NCBI GenBank assembly: GCA_004556205.1
Contig: SFIL01000012.1
Location: 1-26,287, forward strand
Source: Clostridiales bacterium
Lineage (GTDB): Bacteria > Bacillota > Clostridia > Oscillospirales > Oscillospiraceae
Reading direction: 5' to 3'
DNA: 26,287 bases
The notes under the pieces are model-generated. The model saw nothing but the letters and a program-made list of their open reading frames with translations, searched no databases and was not told where the DNA came from. The position numbers and the translations under genes are program-made. Shown here piece after piece: positions 1-7,896 of the stretch. Numbering within the stretch: the stretch's first letter is position 1; the number at the start of each line of letters is the position of its first letter.

Positions 1-2
1 GC

Positions 3-791
3 TTTGGAAGAAACATCGTTGATATTCTGAATAATCTGCGTACGCTTTCTTCACTAAGCCCCCCTGTGTCGGTTGAATTTGAAACGGAGGGTATCACCTA
101 TACCGGGGACGGAAAAAACAATCTTCTGATCGCACTACTGTCTGCGCTTGCCGAAATGGAATCTCAGCAAAAGAGTGAAGCAATCAAGGCAGGTATTCGG
201 TGGCGAATGGCGGAGGGTATCTATAAATTCTCCGTTCAAAACACGCTTGGTTTCTACCGAGATCACTTCGGGCGGCTGGTCATTGAGCCTACGGAAGCGC
301 GAATTGTGGAGTACATCTACGAAAGCTGCATAGAAGGTGCTTCTCCTTCTGAAATAGCCGCCGCATTGACGGAGCAAGGTATCAAATCCCCCATGGGCAA
401 AGACTGCTGGCTTCCCGATACGGTGCGCAGTATCCTCAGAAATGAAAAATACTGCGGTGATGCTTTGATGCAGAAAACTTATACAAAAGATTTCCGCACA
501 CATAAATCCGTAAAAAACACGGATCTCAATATGTATTTCAAAGAGAATCACCATACGGCAATTGTCAGAAAAGAAGATTGGCTAAAGGTTCAGGAGATCC
601 TTGCTGTACGACGTGATGGCAAAAAGATTGCTGCATTACGCCGCTTGACCAGCCGCTTTGTTGTGTCTCGCGTAAAGGACGGGCTATTCCAGGGTTCCTT
701 TATTTTGGATTCCCGCTGGTCTGCCGCAGAACGCAAAGAGTTCTTACAGATCATTGATGAAACACTTAATCTAAAAAATGAAAGGAATTAA
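3..791 (+). CDS. Large serine recombinase, C-terminal part (5' truncated by window edge)
   Basis: Site-specific DNA recombinase of the large serine family, which integrates and excises mobile elements. The frame is open from base 3 with no start, so the catalytic Ser region lies outside the window. The first residues (FGRN followed by an ILNNLRTL helix) match the end of the resolvase catalytic domain. The LAEMESQQKSEAI stretch is the long E-helix typical of the family. Residues of about 75-190 form the recombinase DNA-binding domain (PF07508-like, with GIKSPMGKDCW and SILRNEKYCGD). The usual CxxC zinc ribbon and long coiled coil are missing; instead there is a short basic region and an acidic tail (ERKEFLQIIDE). 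This ending is known in Clostridial elements that carry several adjacent recombinases. The next gene begins 5 bases after the stop. Family assignment is firm; the element type is unknown. Confidence 0.9.
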   Translation, partial: FGRNIVDILNNLRTLSSLSPPVSVEFETEGITYTGDGKNNLLIALLSALAEMESQQKSEAIKAGIRWRMAEGIYKFSVQNTLGFYRDHFGRLVIEPTEARIVEYIYESCIEGASPSEIAAALTEQGIKSPMGKDCWLPDTVRSILRNEKYCGDALMQKTYTKDFRTHKSVKNTDLNMYFKENHHTAIVRKEDWLKVQEILAVRRDGKKIAALRRLTSRFVVSRVKDGLFQGSFILDSRWSAAERKEFLQIIDETLNLKNERN

Positions 792-796
792 ACACT

Positions 797-1228
797 ATGA
801 ATTTCGATTTTTCCGCATTGAATTTTGAAACCATCGACTCCAATATCAACGCATATCCGGATATGTTCATCAATCAAAATAGCGTTACCTTCACGAAAAA
901 AGTTTTGGAAGACTTGGGCTACCCGGCATATGTGCTGTGTATGCTGGATGCAAAAGCAAAGGTATTCGCTATTCGTATGTGCAAAAGCAATGAACCGAAG
1001 GGATTCAAGTTTTCCAAGTCCAAGGGAGAACAGAAAGGTGTCGTTACCATTTCCAATAGAAATCTGCTTGACCCGCTGCGCTCCATCACCGGAGTTGAGT
1101 GGATTGCCGGCAAGCGGTACAAAGTGCGTGGCTTCTGGGTCGCTGATGCGAAGACCATGTGCTTTGATCTGAACGAGGGTATTCAAGAAGATTTTCGCTC
1201 CGTTCCACAGGATGACCGTACTGAGTAA
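797..1228 (+). CDS. Hypothetical 143-aa protein linked to the recombinase
   Basis: I do not recognise a named family. The start ATG is preceded by AAAGGA ten bases upstream, and the gene follows the recombinase stop by 5 bases, so the two are probably one transcript. The product is soluble, mixed alpha/beta, with no signal peptide or membrane segment. It has many basic residues in the middle (FKFSKSKGEQKG) and an acidic end. A motif of the type SxxGVEWxxGKRYKVRG near residues 95-115 suggests a small beta-barrel-like fold. Its place behind a serine recombinase and before a strong terminator suggests an accessory gene of the mobile element, possibly a recombination helper or a regulator; that role is inference only. 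Codon use is less GC-rich than the housekeeping genes to the right, in line with transfer. Confidence 0.75.
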   Translation: MNFDFSALNFETIDSNINAYPDMFINQNSVTFTKKVLEDLGYPAYVLCMLDAKAKVFAIRMCKSNEPKGFKFSKSKGEQKGVVTISNRNLLDPLRSITGVEWIAGKRYKVRGFWVADAKTMCFDLNEGIQEDFRSVPQDDRTE

Positions 1229-1249
1229 AGACTGATTCTCTTATACAGG

Positions 1250-1275
1250 GTAAGCACTCCTTCGGGGGTGCTTAC
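1250..1275 (+). terminator. Rho-independent terminator after the recombinase pair
   Basis: An 11-bp stem (GTAAGCACTCC pairing with GGGGTGCTTAC, one G-U pair) closes a TTCG loop, the very stable UUCG tetraloop. It lies 21 bases after the stop of the 143-aa gene. The downstream tract is pyrimidine-rich but only modestly T-rich, so termination strength is uncertain. Confidence 0.75.
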
Positions 1276-1416
1276 TCCTATTCATGTTCTTCTTCAATCT
1301 CGGGATGCAGTATTTGGAGATACCAAAGGCATTGGACTGTTACTTGTTCTCTATCATTGCAAAGTTGGAGGGGTTCCCTCGGCACCATATAGGCCAATTC
1401 TCATTTATTATACTAG

Positions 1417-1573
1417 GGAACCTCTGAACAAATCTGCAGCGGCGGTCGGCGAGAGGTTTTGTCCCAAATTGCGATTCAAAAGCCGCAGGAATACTATCGG
1501 TTTTTAGTATCAAACCGAAAAGTTGGTGGCAAAAGCTCCGCCGAGCGCCGCTGCAGATTTCTTCAGAGGTTCC
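1417..1573. mobile_element. MITE-like element with 35-bp terminal inverted repeats
   Basis: The left arm 1417-1451 and right arm 1539-1573 are inverted copies that match at 33 of 35 positions, by direct comparison. Both begin GGAACCTCTGAA and continue through AAATCTGCAGCGGCG. The 87-bp interior has no gene, but it contains a smaller hairpin (TCGGTTT near 1497 pairing with AAACCGA near 1512). The size of 157 bp, the long terminal repeats and the lack of coding capacity fit a non-autonomous miniature element. The outer GGAACCTCTGAA resembles ends seen in some IS5-type insertion sequences; that link is from memory and tentative. No target-site duplication is visible at the edges. Confidence 0.65.
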
Positions 1574-1604
1574 TTTGCTTTTTATTCGGATTCAAGCATA
1601 ATGG

Positions 1605-1751
1605 TTACCTTCTTGCACAGCACAGTCCGATAATCAGCAGTGCCGCGCCGAGAATGCCCAGCAAAAAGCCCGAGGAGAACAGCAGAGAAAGCAAAAAGCC
1701 GGCTCCCAGTGCCATCAGCGCCGTACCGAGTAGTTCATTTTTTTTACACAT
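1605..1751 (-). CDS. 48-aa small hydrophobic membrane protein
   Basis: An ATG at 1751 opens a 48-codon frame ending in TAA at 1605-1607. The product begins MCKKNELLGT and is then almost wholly hydrophobic (residues 8-46) with a Gly-Ala-rich centre, ending CCARR. It could form one long or two short membrane helices. It lies in the same direction as rsgA, 55 bases after its stop. The upstream sequence holds a run of Gs that could act as a ribosome binding site, but those Gs are the 3' arm of a terminator hairpin whose U-tract touches the start codon. Function unknown. Clean reading frame, length and composition argue for a real gene; the lack of an independent promoter argues for caution. Confidence 0.6.
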   Translation of the reverse strand: MCKKNELLGTALMALGAGFLLSLLFSSGFLLGILGAALLIIGLCCARR

Positions 1752-1788
1752 AAAAACCGCCCCCTGCTACCGTATGCGCAGGAGGCGG
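1752..1788 (-). terminator. Terminator at the end of the rsgA operon
   Basis: On the minus strand an 11-bp GC-rich stem (arms at 1778-1788 and 1757-1767, one G-U pair) with a 10-base loop is followed directly by TTTTT (1756-1752). The next base starts the ATG of the 48-aa gene, so the hairpin both ends the long operon and covers the only possible Shine-Dalgarno sequence of that small gene. Confidence 0.8.
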
Positions 1789-1806
1789 GTCAAATGCTTG
1801 TATTTT

Positions 1807-2697
1807 TTACTTATGCTCCCACAGGCGAATCTCCTTGGCGCTCTCGTACAGGCGGGTATAGCTTGCATGACGCGTCGGCTCTATCTTTCCCTCCCGCAGC
1901 GCCGCAAGCACCGCGCAGTCCGGCTCATGCAGATGCGCACAGTCGTGATACCGGCAATGCCCGAGGTAGGGCGCAAAATCCGGAAAGGCGTATTGCAGAT
2001 TTTCCTTCAGAATCAGCTCCATTTGCTCCGTGTCAAAAGACGAAAAGCCCGGCGTGTCGATGATGCAGGTACCATTCGGCAGACAGTACAGCTCAACATG
2101 GCGCGTGGTGTGTCTGCCGCGCCCGAGCTTATCGGACACCTCGCCTGTTTTAACAGCAAATTCCGCGTTCAGGCAGTTGAGCAGGCTGCTCTTTCCCACG
2201 CCGGAATTTCCCGTGAACGCCACGGTCTTGCCGCGCACCGCCTCGCGCAGTGCCTCGACGCCCTCACCCGTTTCGGCGCTCGTCGGATAGACCGCAAAGC
2301 CCGCACGGCGGTAGATGCCGATCAGCCTCTCCCCGTCATTCAAGTCCACCTTATTGACGCACAGGAGGACGGGGACGCCCCGATCGCCCGCAATCGCCGC
2401 AACACGGTCGATCAAAAACGGGTCGGTCACGGGATTCGCGCCCGAAGCCAAAATGACCAGCGCGTCTAAGTTGCTGACCGCAGGACGCACGAAAGAGTTT
2501 CTGCGCGGCTCGATCCGTTCAAGCATACCACGCCCGCGCTCAACAGAGAATTCCGCGATGTCCCCGACGAGGGGCGTGACATGCTCCTTGCGGAAAATAC
2601 CGCGCGCGCGGCACTCCGTCACCGTACCGTCCACCGACTTTACATAGTAAAAGCCGCTGAGCGCCTTGACAATGCGCCCGCTTTGAAGTTCGCTCAT
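1807..2697 (-). CDS. rsgA: Ribosome small-subunit-dependent GTPase A
   Basis: Circularly permuted GTPase that acts on the maturing 30S subunit and is released from it on GTP hydrolysis. An N-terminal OB fold (about residues 5-65) is followed by the permuted G motifs: NKVD (115-118), SAE near 140, P-loop GNSGVGKS (163-170) and DTPG (214-217). The C-terminal zinc site is complete: C248, C253, H255, C261. The length of 296 aa is normal. The ATG start sits 3 bases after the prkC stop, so the gene is co-transcribed with the kinase and phosphatase, an association widespread in Firmicutes. In many relatives rpe and thiN follow; here they are absent and a terminator, a small ORF and a mobile-element remnant come next. 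Confidence 0.97.
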   Translation of the reverse strand: MSELQSGRIVKALSGFYYVKSVDGTVTECRARGIFRKEHVTPLVGDIAEFSVERGRGMLERIEPRRNSFVRPAVSNLDALVILASGANPVTDPFLIDRVAAIAGDRGVPVLLCVNKVDLNDGERLIGIYRRAGFAVYPTSAETGEGVEALREAVRGKTVAFTGNSGVGKSSLLNCLNAEFAVKTGEVSDKLGRGRHTTRHVELYCLPNGTCIIDTPGFSSFDTEQMELILKENLQYAFPDFAPYLGHCRYHDCAHLHEPDCAVLAALREGKIEPTRHASYTRLYESAKEIRLWEHK

Positions 2698-2700
2698 AGA

Positions 2701-4755
2701 TTACGGCGTCTCCGTTTCACTGCTGGAGGACTCCTCCGAGGAACTGGAGGAGGATTCCGTCGTCGGCTCGGTACTTGGCTCGGTCGGCAGCTCCTCCGGT
2801 CCGAGGGAGACGTCGATCACGACAACCGTGCCCTTTTCGACCTTTGTATTCGGCTTCTCGCTTTGGCTGATGACCTTGCCCTTTTCAACCGTCGGGTCGT
2901 AAATCTCACGTACCTCGTACATCAGATCCGCGTCCTTCAGCAGGTCAATCGCCTCCATTTTGGTAAAGCCGATCACGGGCGGAACGACTACCTTGCCGTC
3001 ACCCGTGCTGATATACACCGTCACATCATCGCCCTCACGGAGCTGGCTGCCCGCGGCGGGAACTGTCCGTGTGACCTTGCCCTCTGCAACATCGTCGCTC
3101 TGCTCTTCTAAGAAGATGATATTCAGCCCGATATTCAGCGCCCTCAGCCGCGCTTCGGCATTGCTCTTGGTATCGTTTTTGAGGTCGGGCAGCTTATTTT
3201 CACCGAGGCTGATATAGAGTGTGATCTCCTGCCCCTTCTGGAGCTTTTCGCCGGCGGCAGGCTCGGTGCGGATTACATTGCCCTGCTTTACCTTATCACT
3301 GCTCTCGTCCTTGCGCGAAATCTTCAATCCAAGGTTCAACGCTTCCAGCTTCTTCACTGCGTCGCCCTCCGTCATATTTTCGAGCGGCGGCATTTCCTGC
3401 TCCTCCGCACCCTTACTGACGGTCAGCGTCACGGTACGCCCGCGCTTGACCATTTCGCCCGCCTTAGGGCTCTGCGCCATGACATAGCCCTCCTCATACT
3501 CGTCGCTGTATTCCTCTTTGTAATTGCGGACGTCAACGCGCAGATCGGGATAGTCGTCGGGATTAATGTCCTCCAGACGCATACCGACAAATTTCTCTAC
3601 TGCAATTTCACCGTTTTCGATGTCGGAGGTCGATTCCTGATCGTTCGGATTGTCCGATCCGCCTGCCAGCGTTACAATCAGCACCACGAGCAGAATTACA
3701 AACGCCACCGCTGCCGCAATAATCCCGATTGTCAGATTTCTGCGGCGCTTTTCAGCAGCAAGCTCCTTCTCCCGCCTTGCCCGCTCCGCACGGCGTTCCT
3801 CGGGCGTCCTGCCATCGGGATTCTTCGCTGCGCGCTGTGCAGCATAACGCTCTGCCTCACTGCGGGTCATGCCCGCCCGCTGCACAGGCTGGCGCACCGC
3901 TGACGCAGCGCTGAAATCAAAGGTAATGGCGGGATTCTTGCGAAATTCCTCCATATCACGCAGCATCTCCGTCGCGGAGGTATAGCGTGCGTCCGGATCG
4001 GCGTTCATAGCGCGCATCACGATCTGCTCCAAGCCGAGCGGAATGCCGGGCATCAGCTCGCTCGGACGGCGCGCGCCGCCGTTAATATGCTGGATAGCGA
4101 CAGATACGGGTGTCTCACCGTCGTAAGGTGTGCGTCCGGTGAGCATTTCGTACATCACCACGCCAAGGGAATACAGGTCGCTGCGGTTATCGACCCGCGC
4201 GCCCTTTGCCTGCTCCGGCGAGATATAATGCACCGAGCCGAGCGCCTCGCGCGTGAGGGTATTCTGTGCAGAGCCGACGCGGGCAATGCCGAAGTCTGCG
4301 ACCTTGATGCTGCCGTCCTTGAGGATCATGATATTGTGCGGCTTGATATCACGATGGACGATGCCGCGGCTGTGCGCATGCTCGAGCGCCTTCGCGATCT
4401 GCATGGAAAAGTGCAGTGTCTCGCGCCAGTTGAGGTTGAGCTTCTTCTCAAGATACTGCTTAAGCGAAATGCCCTCAATCAGTTCCATCACGATATAGTC
4501 TGCGTCGCCTGTGCGCGAGACATCGTAAACGCTCACGATATTCGGATGCGACAGCATGGCAACCGCCTGCGATTCGGCGTGGAAGCGGCGCCGGAATTCC
4601 TGATTCCGCGAAAGCTCGTCCTTGAGAATTTTGACTGCAACCAAACGGTTGAGCCGATGATCCAACGCCTTATATACCACAGCCATGCCGCCCGTGCCGA
4701 TGACCTCAAGAATCTCGTAGCGACTGTCCAGCAATCTTCCTATGTAATTCTCCAT
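2701..4755 (-). CDS. prkC: PASTA-domain Ser/Thr protein kinase
   Basis: Membrane kinase that senses muropeptides or lipid II and phosphorylates cell-wall, division and metabolic proteins. The kinase domain covers about residues 10-275: glycine loop GTGGMAVVYKA, Lys42, HRD (134-136), DFG (154-156), and activation-loop threonines T166 and T168. A basic juxtamembrane stretch (about 300-340) leads to one membrane helix (341-364). Four extracellular PASTA repeats follow (about 386-448, 454-517, 521-585, 590-653). The last 30 residues are an unusual Ser/Thr/Glu/Pro tail with runs of serine. AGGGAG lies 5 bases before the ATG. The gap to the phosphatase gene upstream (73 bases) is the longest inside this operon and contains a 7-bp GC hairpin (4783-4805) without a T-tract. 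The gene could equally be named pknB. Confidence 0.97.
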   Translation of the reverse strand: MENYIGRLLDSRYEILEVIGTGGMAVVYKALDHRLNRLVAVKILKDELSRNQEFRRRFHAESQAVAMLSHPNIVSVYDVSRTGDADYIVMELIEGISLKQYLEKKLNLNWRETLHFSMQIAKALEHAHSRGIVHRDIKPHNIMILKDGSIKVADFGIARVGSAQNTLTREALGSVHYISPEQAKGARVDNRSDLYSLGVVMYEMLTGRTPYDGETPVSVAIQHINGGARRPSELMPGIPLGLEQIVMRAMNADPDARYTSATEMLRDMEEFRKNPAITFDFSAASAVRQPVQRAGMTRSEAERYAAQRAAKNPDGRTPEERRAERARREKELAAEKRRRNLTIGIIAAAVAFVILLVVLIVTLAGGSDNPNDQESTSDIENGEIAVEKFVGMRLEDINPDDYPDLRVDVRNYKEEYSDEYEEGYVMAQSPKAGEMVKRGRTVTLTVSKGAEEQEMPPLENMTEGDAVKKLEALNLGLKISRKDESSDKVKQGNVIRTEPAAGEKLQKGQEITLYISLGENKLPDLKNDTKSNAEARLRALNIGLNIIFLEEQSDDVAEGKVTRTVPAAGSQLREGDDVTVYISTGDGKVVVPPVIGFTKMEAIDLLKDADLMYEVREIYDPTVEKGKVISQSEKPNTKVEKGTVVVIDVSLGPEELPTEPSTEPTTESSSSSSEESSSSETETP

Positions 4756-4828
4756 AGCAACTCCCTGTTCCGCTTGCGCGGTCCCGCTCCGAAACGGCGA
4801 GCGGGTGCCGAAGTAACTCTGCGCCTAT

Positions 4829-5560
4829 TCAAAGGGCGATCAAAACCGAGGTGACGTTATCGGGCGCGCCGCGTTCCTTGGCAATCTCCAAAAGCCGTTT
4901 GCAGCAGTCATCCTTTCGCGCGCCGTGGACAACCTCGAACAAAATCTCCTGATCTGCCATCAGATTGGAAAGACCGTCCGTGCAGAGCAGAAGGCACTCT
5001 CCCTTTTTCACGGTGACATAGAACACATCGGCAAAAACCTGCGCACCCGTACCGACGGCGCGGGTGATGAGATTTTTGCTCGGATGGTTTTTCGCCTGTT
5101 CCGGCGTCAGTTCACCGCGCTGAACCATTAATTCGACAACGGAATGATCCGTCGTAACGCAGCTTACGCCCTCGGCATCAATGTGATAGGCACGGCTGTC
5201 TCCGATGTTGAGCACGAGCGCCGCCTTTTCATACAGCAGTGCGGCAACGAGCGTCGTTCCCATGCCGCTGTATTCCTCGCTGAGCTGCGACTGCTCATAC
5301 ACCGCGATATTCGCAAGCGAAGCTGCGCTTCTCAGCATCCGCTCCGTCTCCTGCGGCGTCTGTTCGTCGGAGAAGGAGCGCTTGACCTCCTCGGAAAACA
5401 CCTCGCTGGCAAGGCGGCTTGCCACATTGCCGGAGCGGGCGCCGCCCATACCGTCGCACACGACCGCCAGCAGCGCGTTTTCACCGAGGTGCTCAATGCG
5501 GTAGGCGTCCTGATTCTGTTCTCTGACGTTGCCGGTATCGGTCAGTCCCCAAACCTCCAT
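4829..5560 (-). CDS. stp: PP2C-family protein phosphatase (Stp/PrpC)
   Basis: Metal-dependent phosphatase that reverses phosphorylation by the PASTA kinase encoded next door. Visible PP2C motifs: SDTG-like start TDTGNVREQNQDAY, metal-binding DGMGG (36-40), GDSRAY, TDH, LLCTDGL and the C-terminal GAPDNVT. The length of 243 aa is typical of bacterial stand-alone enzymes. Two starts are possible: a GTG at 5569 that overlaps the rlmN stop as GTGA, and an ATG at 5560. I prefer the ATG because AAGGA is 10 bases away from it but too close to the GTG, and because the protein then begins at the usual family position (MEVWGLTD). Regulation is presumably by co-transcription with rlmN and prkC. Confidence 0.96.
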   Translation of the reverse strand: MEVWGLTDTGNVREQNQDAYRIEHLGENALLAVVCDGMGGARSGNVASRLASEVFSEEVKRSFSDEQTPQETERMLRSAASLANIAVYEQSQLSEEYSGMGTTLVAALLYEKAALVLNIGDSRAYHIDAEGVSCVTTDHSVVELMVQRGELTPEQAKNHPSKNLITRAVGTGAQVFADVFYVTVKKGECLLLCTDGLSNLMADQEILFEVVHGARKDDCCKRLLEIAKERGAPDNVTSVLIAL

Positions 5561-5565
5561 CGACT

Positions 5566-6603
5566 TCACATCCTTCCGTTTTCCCGTTCAAAGTTGCGGC
5601 GAAGCTGCCCGCAGGAGGCGTTGATGTCGCTGCCGAGCGTCCTGCGCACCGTCGCAGGGATGCCCTGCTGCTCCAGCGTCTGCTGAAACGCGCGTACCGT
5701 CTCCGGCAGGCTCGGCTTCAGCGGGCTTTCCGCCACATCGTTCAGCGGGATCAGATTTACGTGTGCGGCAATGCCGCGCAGTTTTTTGATAAGAATCTGC
5801 GCCATCTGCGGCGTATCGTTCACGCCGCGGATCATCGCGTATTCAAACGAGATACGCCTGCCCGTTTTCTCAAAATACCGCTTACACGCGGCGAGCAGGG
5901 TATCCACGGGATATTTCCGATTGATCGGCATGATGCTGCTTCGTACCTCATCCGTCGGCGCGTGCAGCGAGACGGAAAGCGTGAGCTGCAGGTTTTCCTC
6001 CGCCAAACGGTCGATCTTGTCTACGACGCCGCAGGTCGAAAGGCTGATATGCCGCATACCGATGTTCATGCCCTCGGGGGAATTGACAAGCGCCAAAAAG
6101 CGCAGGACGGTGTCATAGTTGTCCAGCGGCTCTCCGATGCCCATGAGGACGATGTTGGAGACCGGAAGCCCGGAATCCAGTTGCGTAAAAAGCACCTGAT
6201 CGAGCATTTCTGACGGCGTCAAGCGTCGAACCAGCCCGCCCAAGGTCGATGCGCAGAACGCGCAGCCCATCGGGCAGCCCACCTCCGAGGAGATGCAGAC
6301 GGTGTTGCCGTGGTGATAGCGCATGAGGACGCTCTCTACGCAATTTCCGTCCGTTAGACGCCAAAGATATTTTATCGTTCCATCCTTTTTCGATTCCAAA
6401 CGGCGGGCGACGGTCGGAGACGGCAGCGCATAATTCTGCGCCAGCTTCTCCCGCAGGGGCTTCGAGAGATTCGTCATTTCGTCAAAGCTCCGCGCGCCGC
6501 GGTGCAGCCATGTGTAGACCTGTCCCGCGCGGAATTTCGGCTCGCCGAGGGCGGTGAATTCCTCCGTCAACTCGGCAAGGGTCATGGATTTGATGTCCTT
6601 CAA
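5566..6603 (-). CDS. rlmN: 23S rRNA (A2503-C2)/tRNA (A37-C2) methyltransferase RlmN
   Basis: Radical-SAM enzyme that methylates C2 of A2503 in 23S rRNA and A37 of some tRNAs. The iron-sulfur motif CPMGCAFC gives C110, C114 and C117. The two mechanistic cysteines are present: C103 (in VCISSEVGC) and C331 (in DINASCGQL), the one that is methylated in the known enzyme. I place the start at a TTG at 6603: AGGAGG lies 5 bases upstream, the protein then begins MKDIKSMTLAEL as relatives do, and the TTG overlaps the rsmB stop as TTGA, which points to translational coupling. A longer frame from 6654 adds 17 residues unlike the family. The length of 345 aa is normal. Confidence 0.96.
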   Translation of the reverse strand: MKDIKSMTLAELTEEFTALGEPKFRAGQVYTWLHRGARSFDEMTNLSKPLREKLAQNYALPSPTVARRLESKKDGTIKYLWRLTDGNCVESVLMRYHHGNTVCISSEVGCPMGCAFCASTLGGLVRRLTPSEMLDQVLFTQLDSGLPVSNIVLMGIGEPLDNYDTVLRFLALVNSPEGMNIGMRHISLSTCGVVDKIDRLAEENLQLTLSVSLHAPTDEVRSSIMPINRKYPVDTLLAACKRYFEKTGRRISFEYAMIRGVNDTPQMAQILIKKLRGIAAHVNLIPLNDVAESPLKPSLPETVRAFQQTLEQQGIPATVRRTLGSDINASCGQLRRNFERENGRM

Positions 6604-7895
6604 GGCTTCCTCCTGAATTTGCAGATAAAAAAACCGTCCGTGCCGTGGTCGCACGGCAAAAGGGTCGTCATCGCGCCGGACGGGATGCCGGAATCGGCAG
6701 GAAACTCGACCGTTTCGGCAGTAAAGTCGGGATGCGTCCGTAAAAACGCCTCCGCGACCGCCTCGTTTTCGCGGTGCAAAACGGTGCAGGTGCTGTAGAG
6801 CAGCACGCCGCCGCGCTTGACATATTCCGCCTGTTGCGCCAAAATTGCGCCCTGCAGCGCGGGCAGACGCTCAGTTTCCGCAAGCGGCTTATAGCGGATA
6901 TCGGGCTTTTTGCGAATCACGCCGAGTCCAGAGCAGGGCACGTCCGCGAGAACCGCGTCCATCGTCCCGCGCCATTCGGGGACAGGCTCGGCGGCATTTT
7001 GCAGACGCGTCTGCAAAACGGAAAGTCCGAGACGGGCAGCGCCGTTTTCAATCAGCTTCAGCTTGTGCGGATGGATGTCGCAGGAGATCAGCTCTCCGCG
7101 GTTTTGCATCATGATCGCCGCAGCAAAACTCTTTCCGCCGGGCGCGGCACAGCAATCCAGCACGCGCATCTCCGGCTTGAGTCCCGCCGCACGCACCGCC
7201 AAATTCGCCGCCGCGTCCTGTACATAAAACAGCCCTTCGCGGAAAGCGGGAAGCTGTTCGAGGCTGCCCGTCCCGCCGACAATCAGGCAGTCGGACAGAA
7301 ACGGGTGCGGCTCTGCCTGCGCGCCCGCGTCAAGCAGGGCAGCTCGCACCCGCGCCTTGTCCGCGCGGAGCGTGTTGACCTGCAGGACCGTATCGGGCGT
7401 CTCGTTGTCGCTCTGCATCAGCCGCGCCGCCTTCTCCTGCCCGAACTCTTTTACAAACAGCGCGGCAAGCGCCTGCGGATGGCTGTAGCGGGTCGCCGCG
7501 TGCTGCGGCAGCGTCAGCGGATGCGCCCGCAGCATCGAGCGCAGAACGCCGTTGACCAACCGTGCGGCGCTGGGGTTCGCAAAACGCTTGGTCTGCTCCA
7601 CCGCCTCGTTTACGGCGGCAGAGGCAGGAATTTTGTCGGTAAATTCAAGCTGATAGACGGCAAGGCGCAGAATATCGCGGACAACGGGCTGCAATTTCCC
7701 ACGTGCAAAGGTGTCGATCCAACAGTCGAGCAAAATGCGGTTTTGCAGCACGCCGTAGCAAAGCCTGCTTGCCAGCGCCGCTTCGCGGCGATCCATGCCG
7801 GAAAGCCGCTCCTTGAGCGCGCCGTCCGCCCATGCACCGCGCCTGCGGCAGTCTGTCAGGGCAAGCAGCGCGGCGTCTCTTGCACTATTTGTCAT
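6600..7895 (-). CDS. rsmB: 16S rRNA (C967-C5) methyltransferase RsmB
   Basis: SAM-dependent m5C methyltransferase of 16S rRNA. An N-terminal NusB-like RNA-binding domain (about 1-130) precedes a Rossmann methyltransferase domain. Motif I is CCAAPGGK (248-255). The two catalytic cysteines are C321 in the PC motif of DVPCSGLG and C370 in STCT. I chose ATG at 7895, one base after the fmt stop; a TTG at 7907 would add four residues and overlap fmt. No good Shine-Dalgarno is seen for either, so translation probably depends on coupling to fmt. The length of 431 aa is normal. The gene sits between fmt and rlmN as in many Firmicutes. Confidence 0.96.
   Translation of the reverse strand: MTNSARDAALLALTDCRRRGAWADGALKERLSGMDRREAALASRLCYGVLQNRILLDCWIDTFARGKLQPVVRDILRLAVYQLEFTDKIPASAAVNEAVEQTKRFANPSAARLVNGVLRSMLRAHPLTLPQHAATRYSHPQALAALFVKEFGQEKAARLMQSDNETPDTVLQVNTLRADKARVRAALLDAGAQAEPHPFLSDCLIVGGTGSLEQLPAFREGLFYVQDAAANLAVRAAGLKPEMRVLDCCAAPGGKSFAAAIMMQNRGELISCDIHPHKLKLIENGAARLGLSVLQTRLQNAAEPVPEWRGTMDAVLADVPCSGLGVIRKKPDIRYKPLAETERLPALQGAILAQQAEYVKRGGVLLYSTCTVLHRENEAVAEAFLRTHPDFTAETVEFPADSGIPSGAMTTLLPCDHGTDGFFICKFRRKP
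6609..6614 (-). promoter_or_regulatory. Ribosome binding site that fixes the TTG start of rlmN
   Basis: A perfect AGGAGG on the minus strand, 5 bases before TTG at 6603-6601 and lying within the last codons of rsmB. It decides the start against the longer upstream frame. Confidence 0.8.
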
Positions 7896-7896
7896 A

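Larger units (their letters stand above)
1229..1604. other. Gene-free boundary between the mobile element and the chromosomal operon
   Basis: This stretch of about 375 bases holds the terminator at 1250-1275, then AT-richer sequence of unknown origin (1276-1416), then the inverted-repeat element at 1417-1573. A 47-codon open frame at 1284-1427 has no ribosome binding site and runs into the repeat, so it is not called. No attachment site could be defined, because the other end of the element is outside the window. Confidence 0.6.

Noticed and set aside
1284..1427. 47-codon plus-strand open frame in the mobile-element boundary
   Set aside because: No ribosome binding site, overlaps the terminator's downstream tract and ends inside the left arm of the inverted repeat; no family likeness. 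Possibly a decayed fragment, but not supportable as a gene.
1459..2469. 336-codon plus-strand frame opposite rsgA
   Set aside because: Lies antisense to a clear RsgA with all motifs; composition is basic and low in pattern, typical of a GC-rich shadow frame.
4783..4805. GC hairpin between stp and prkC as a terminator
   Set aside because: A 7-bp stem is present but no T-tract follows on the minus strand; it may affect RNA stability but not clear termination.
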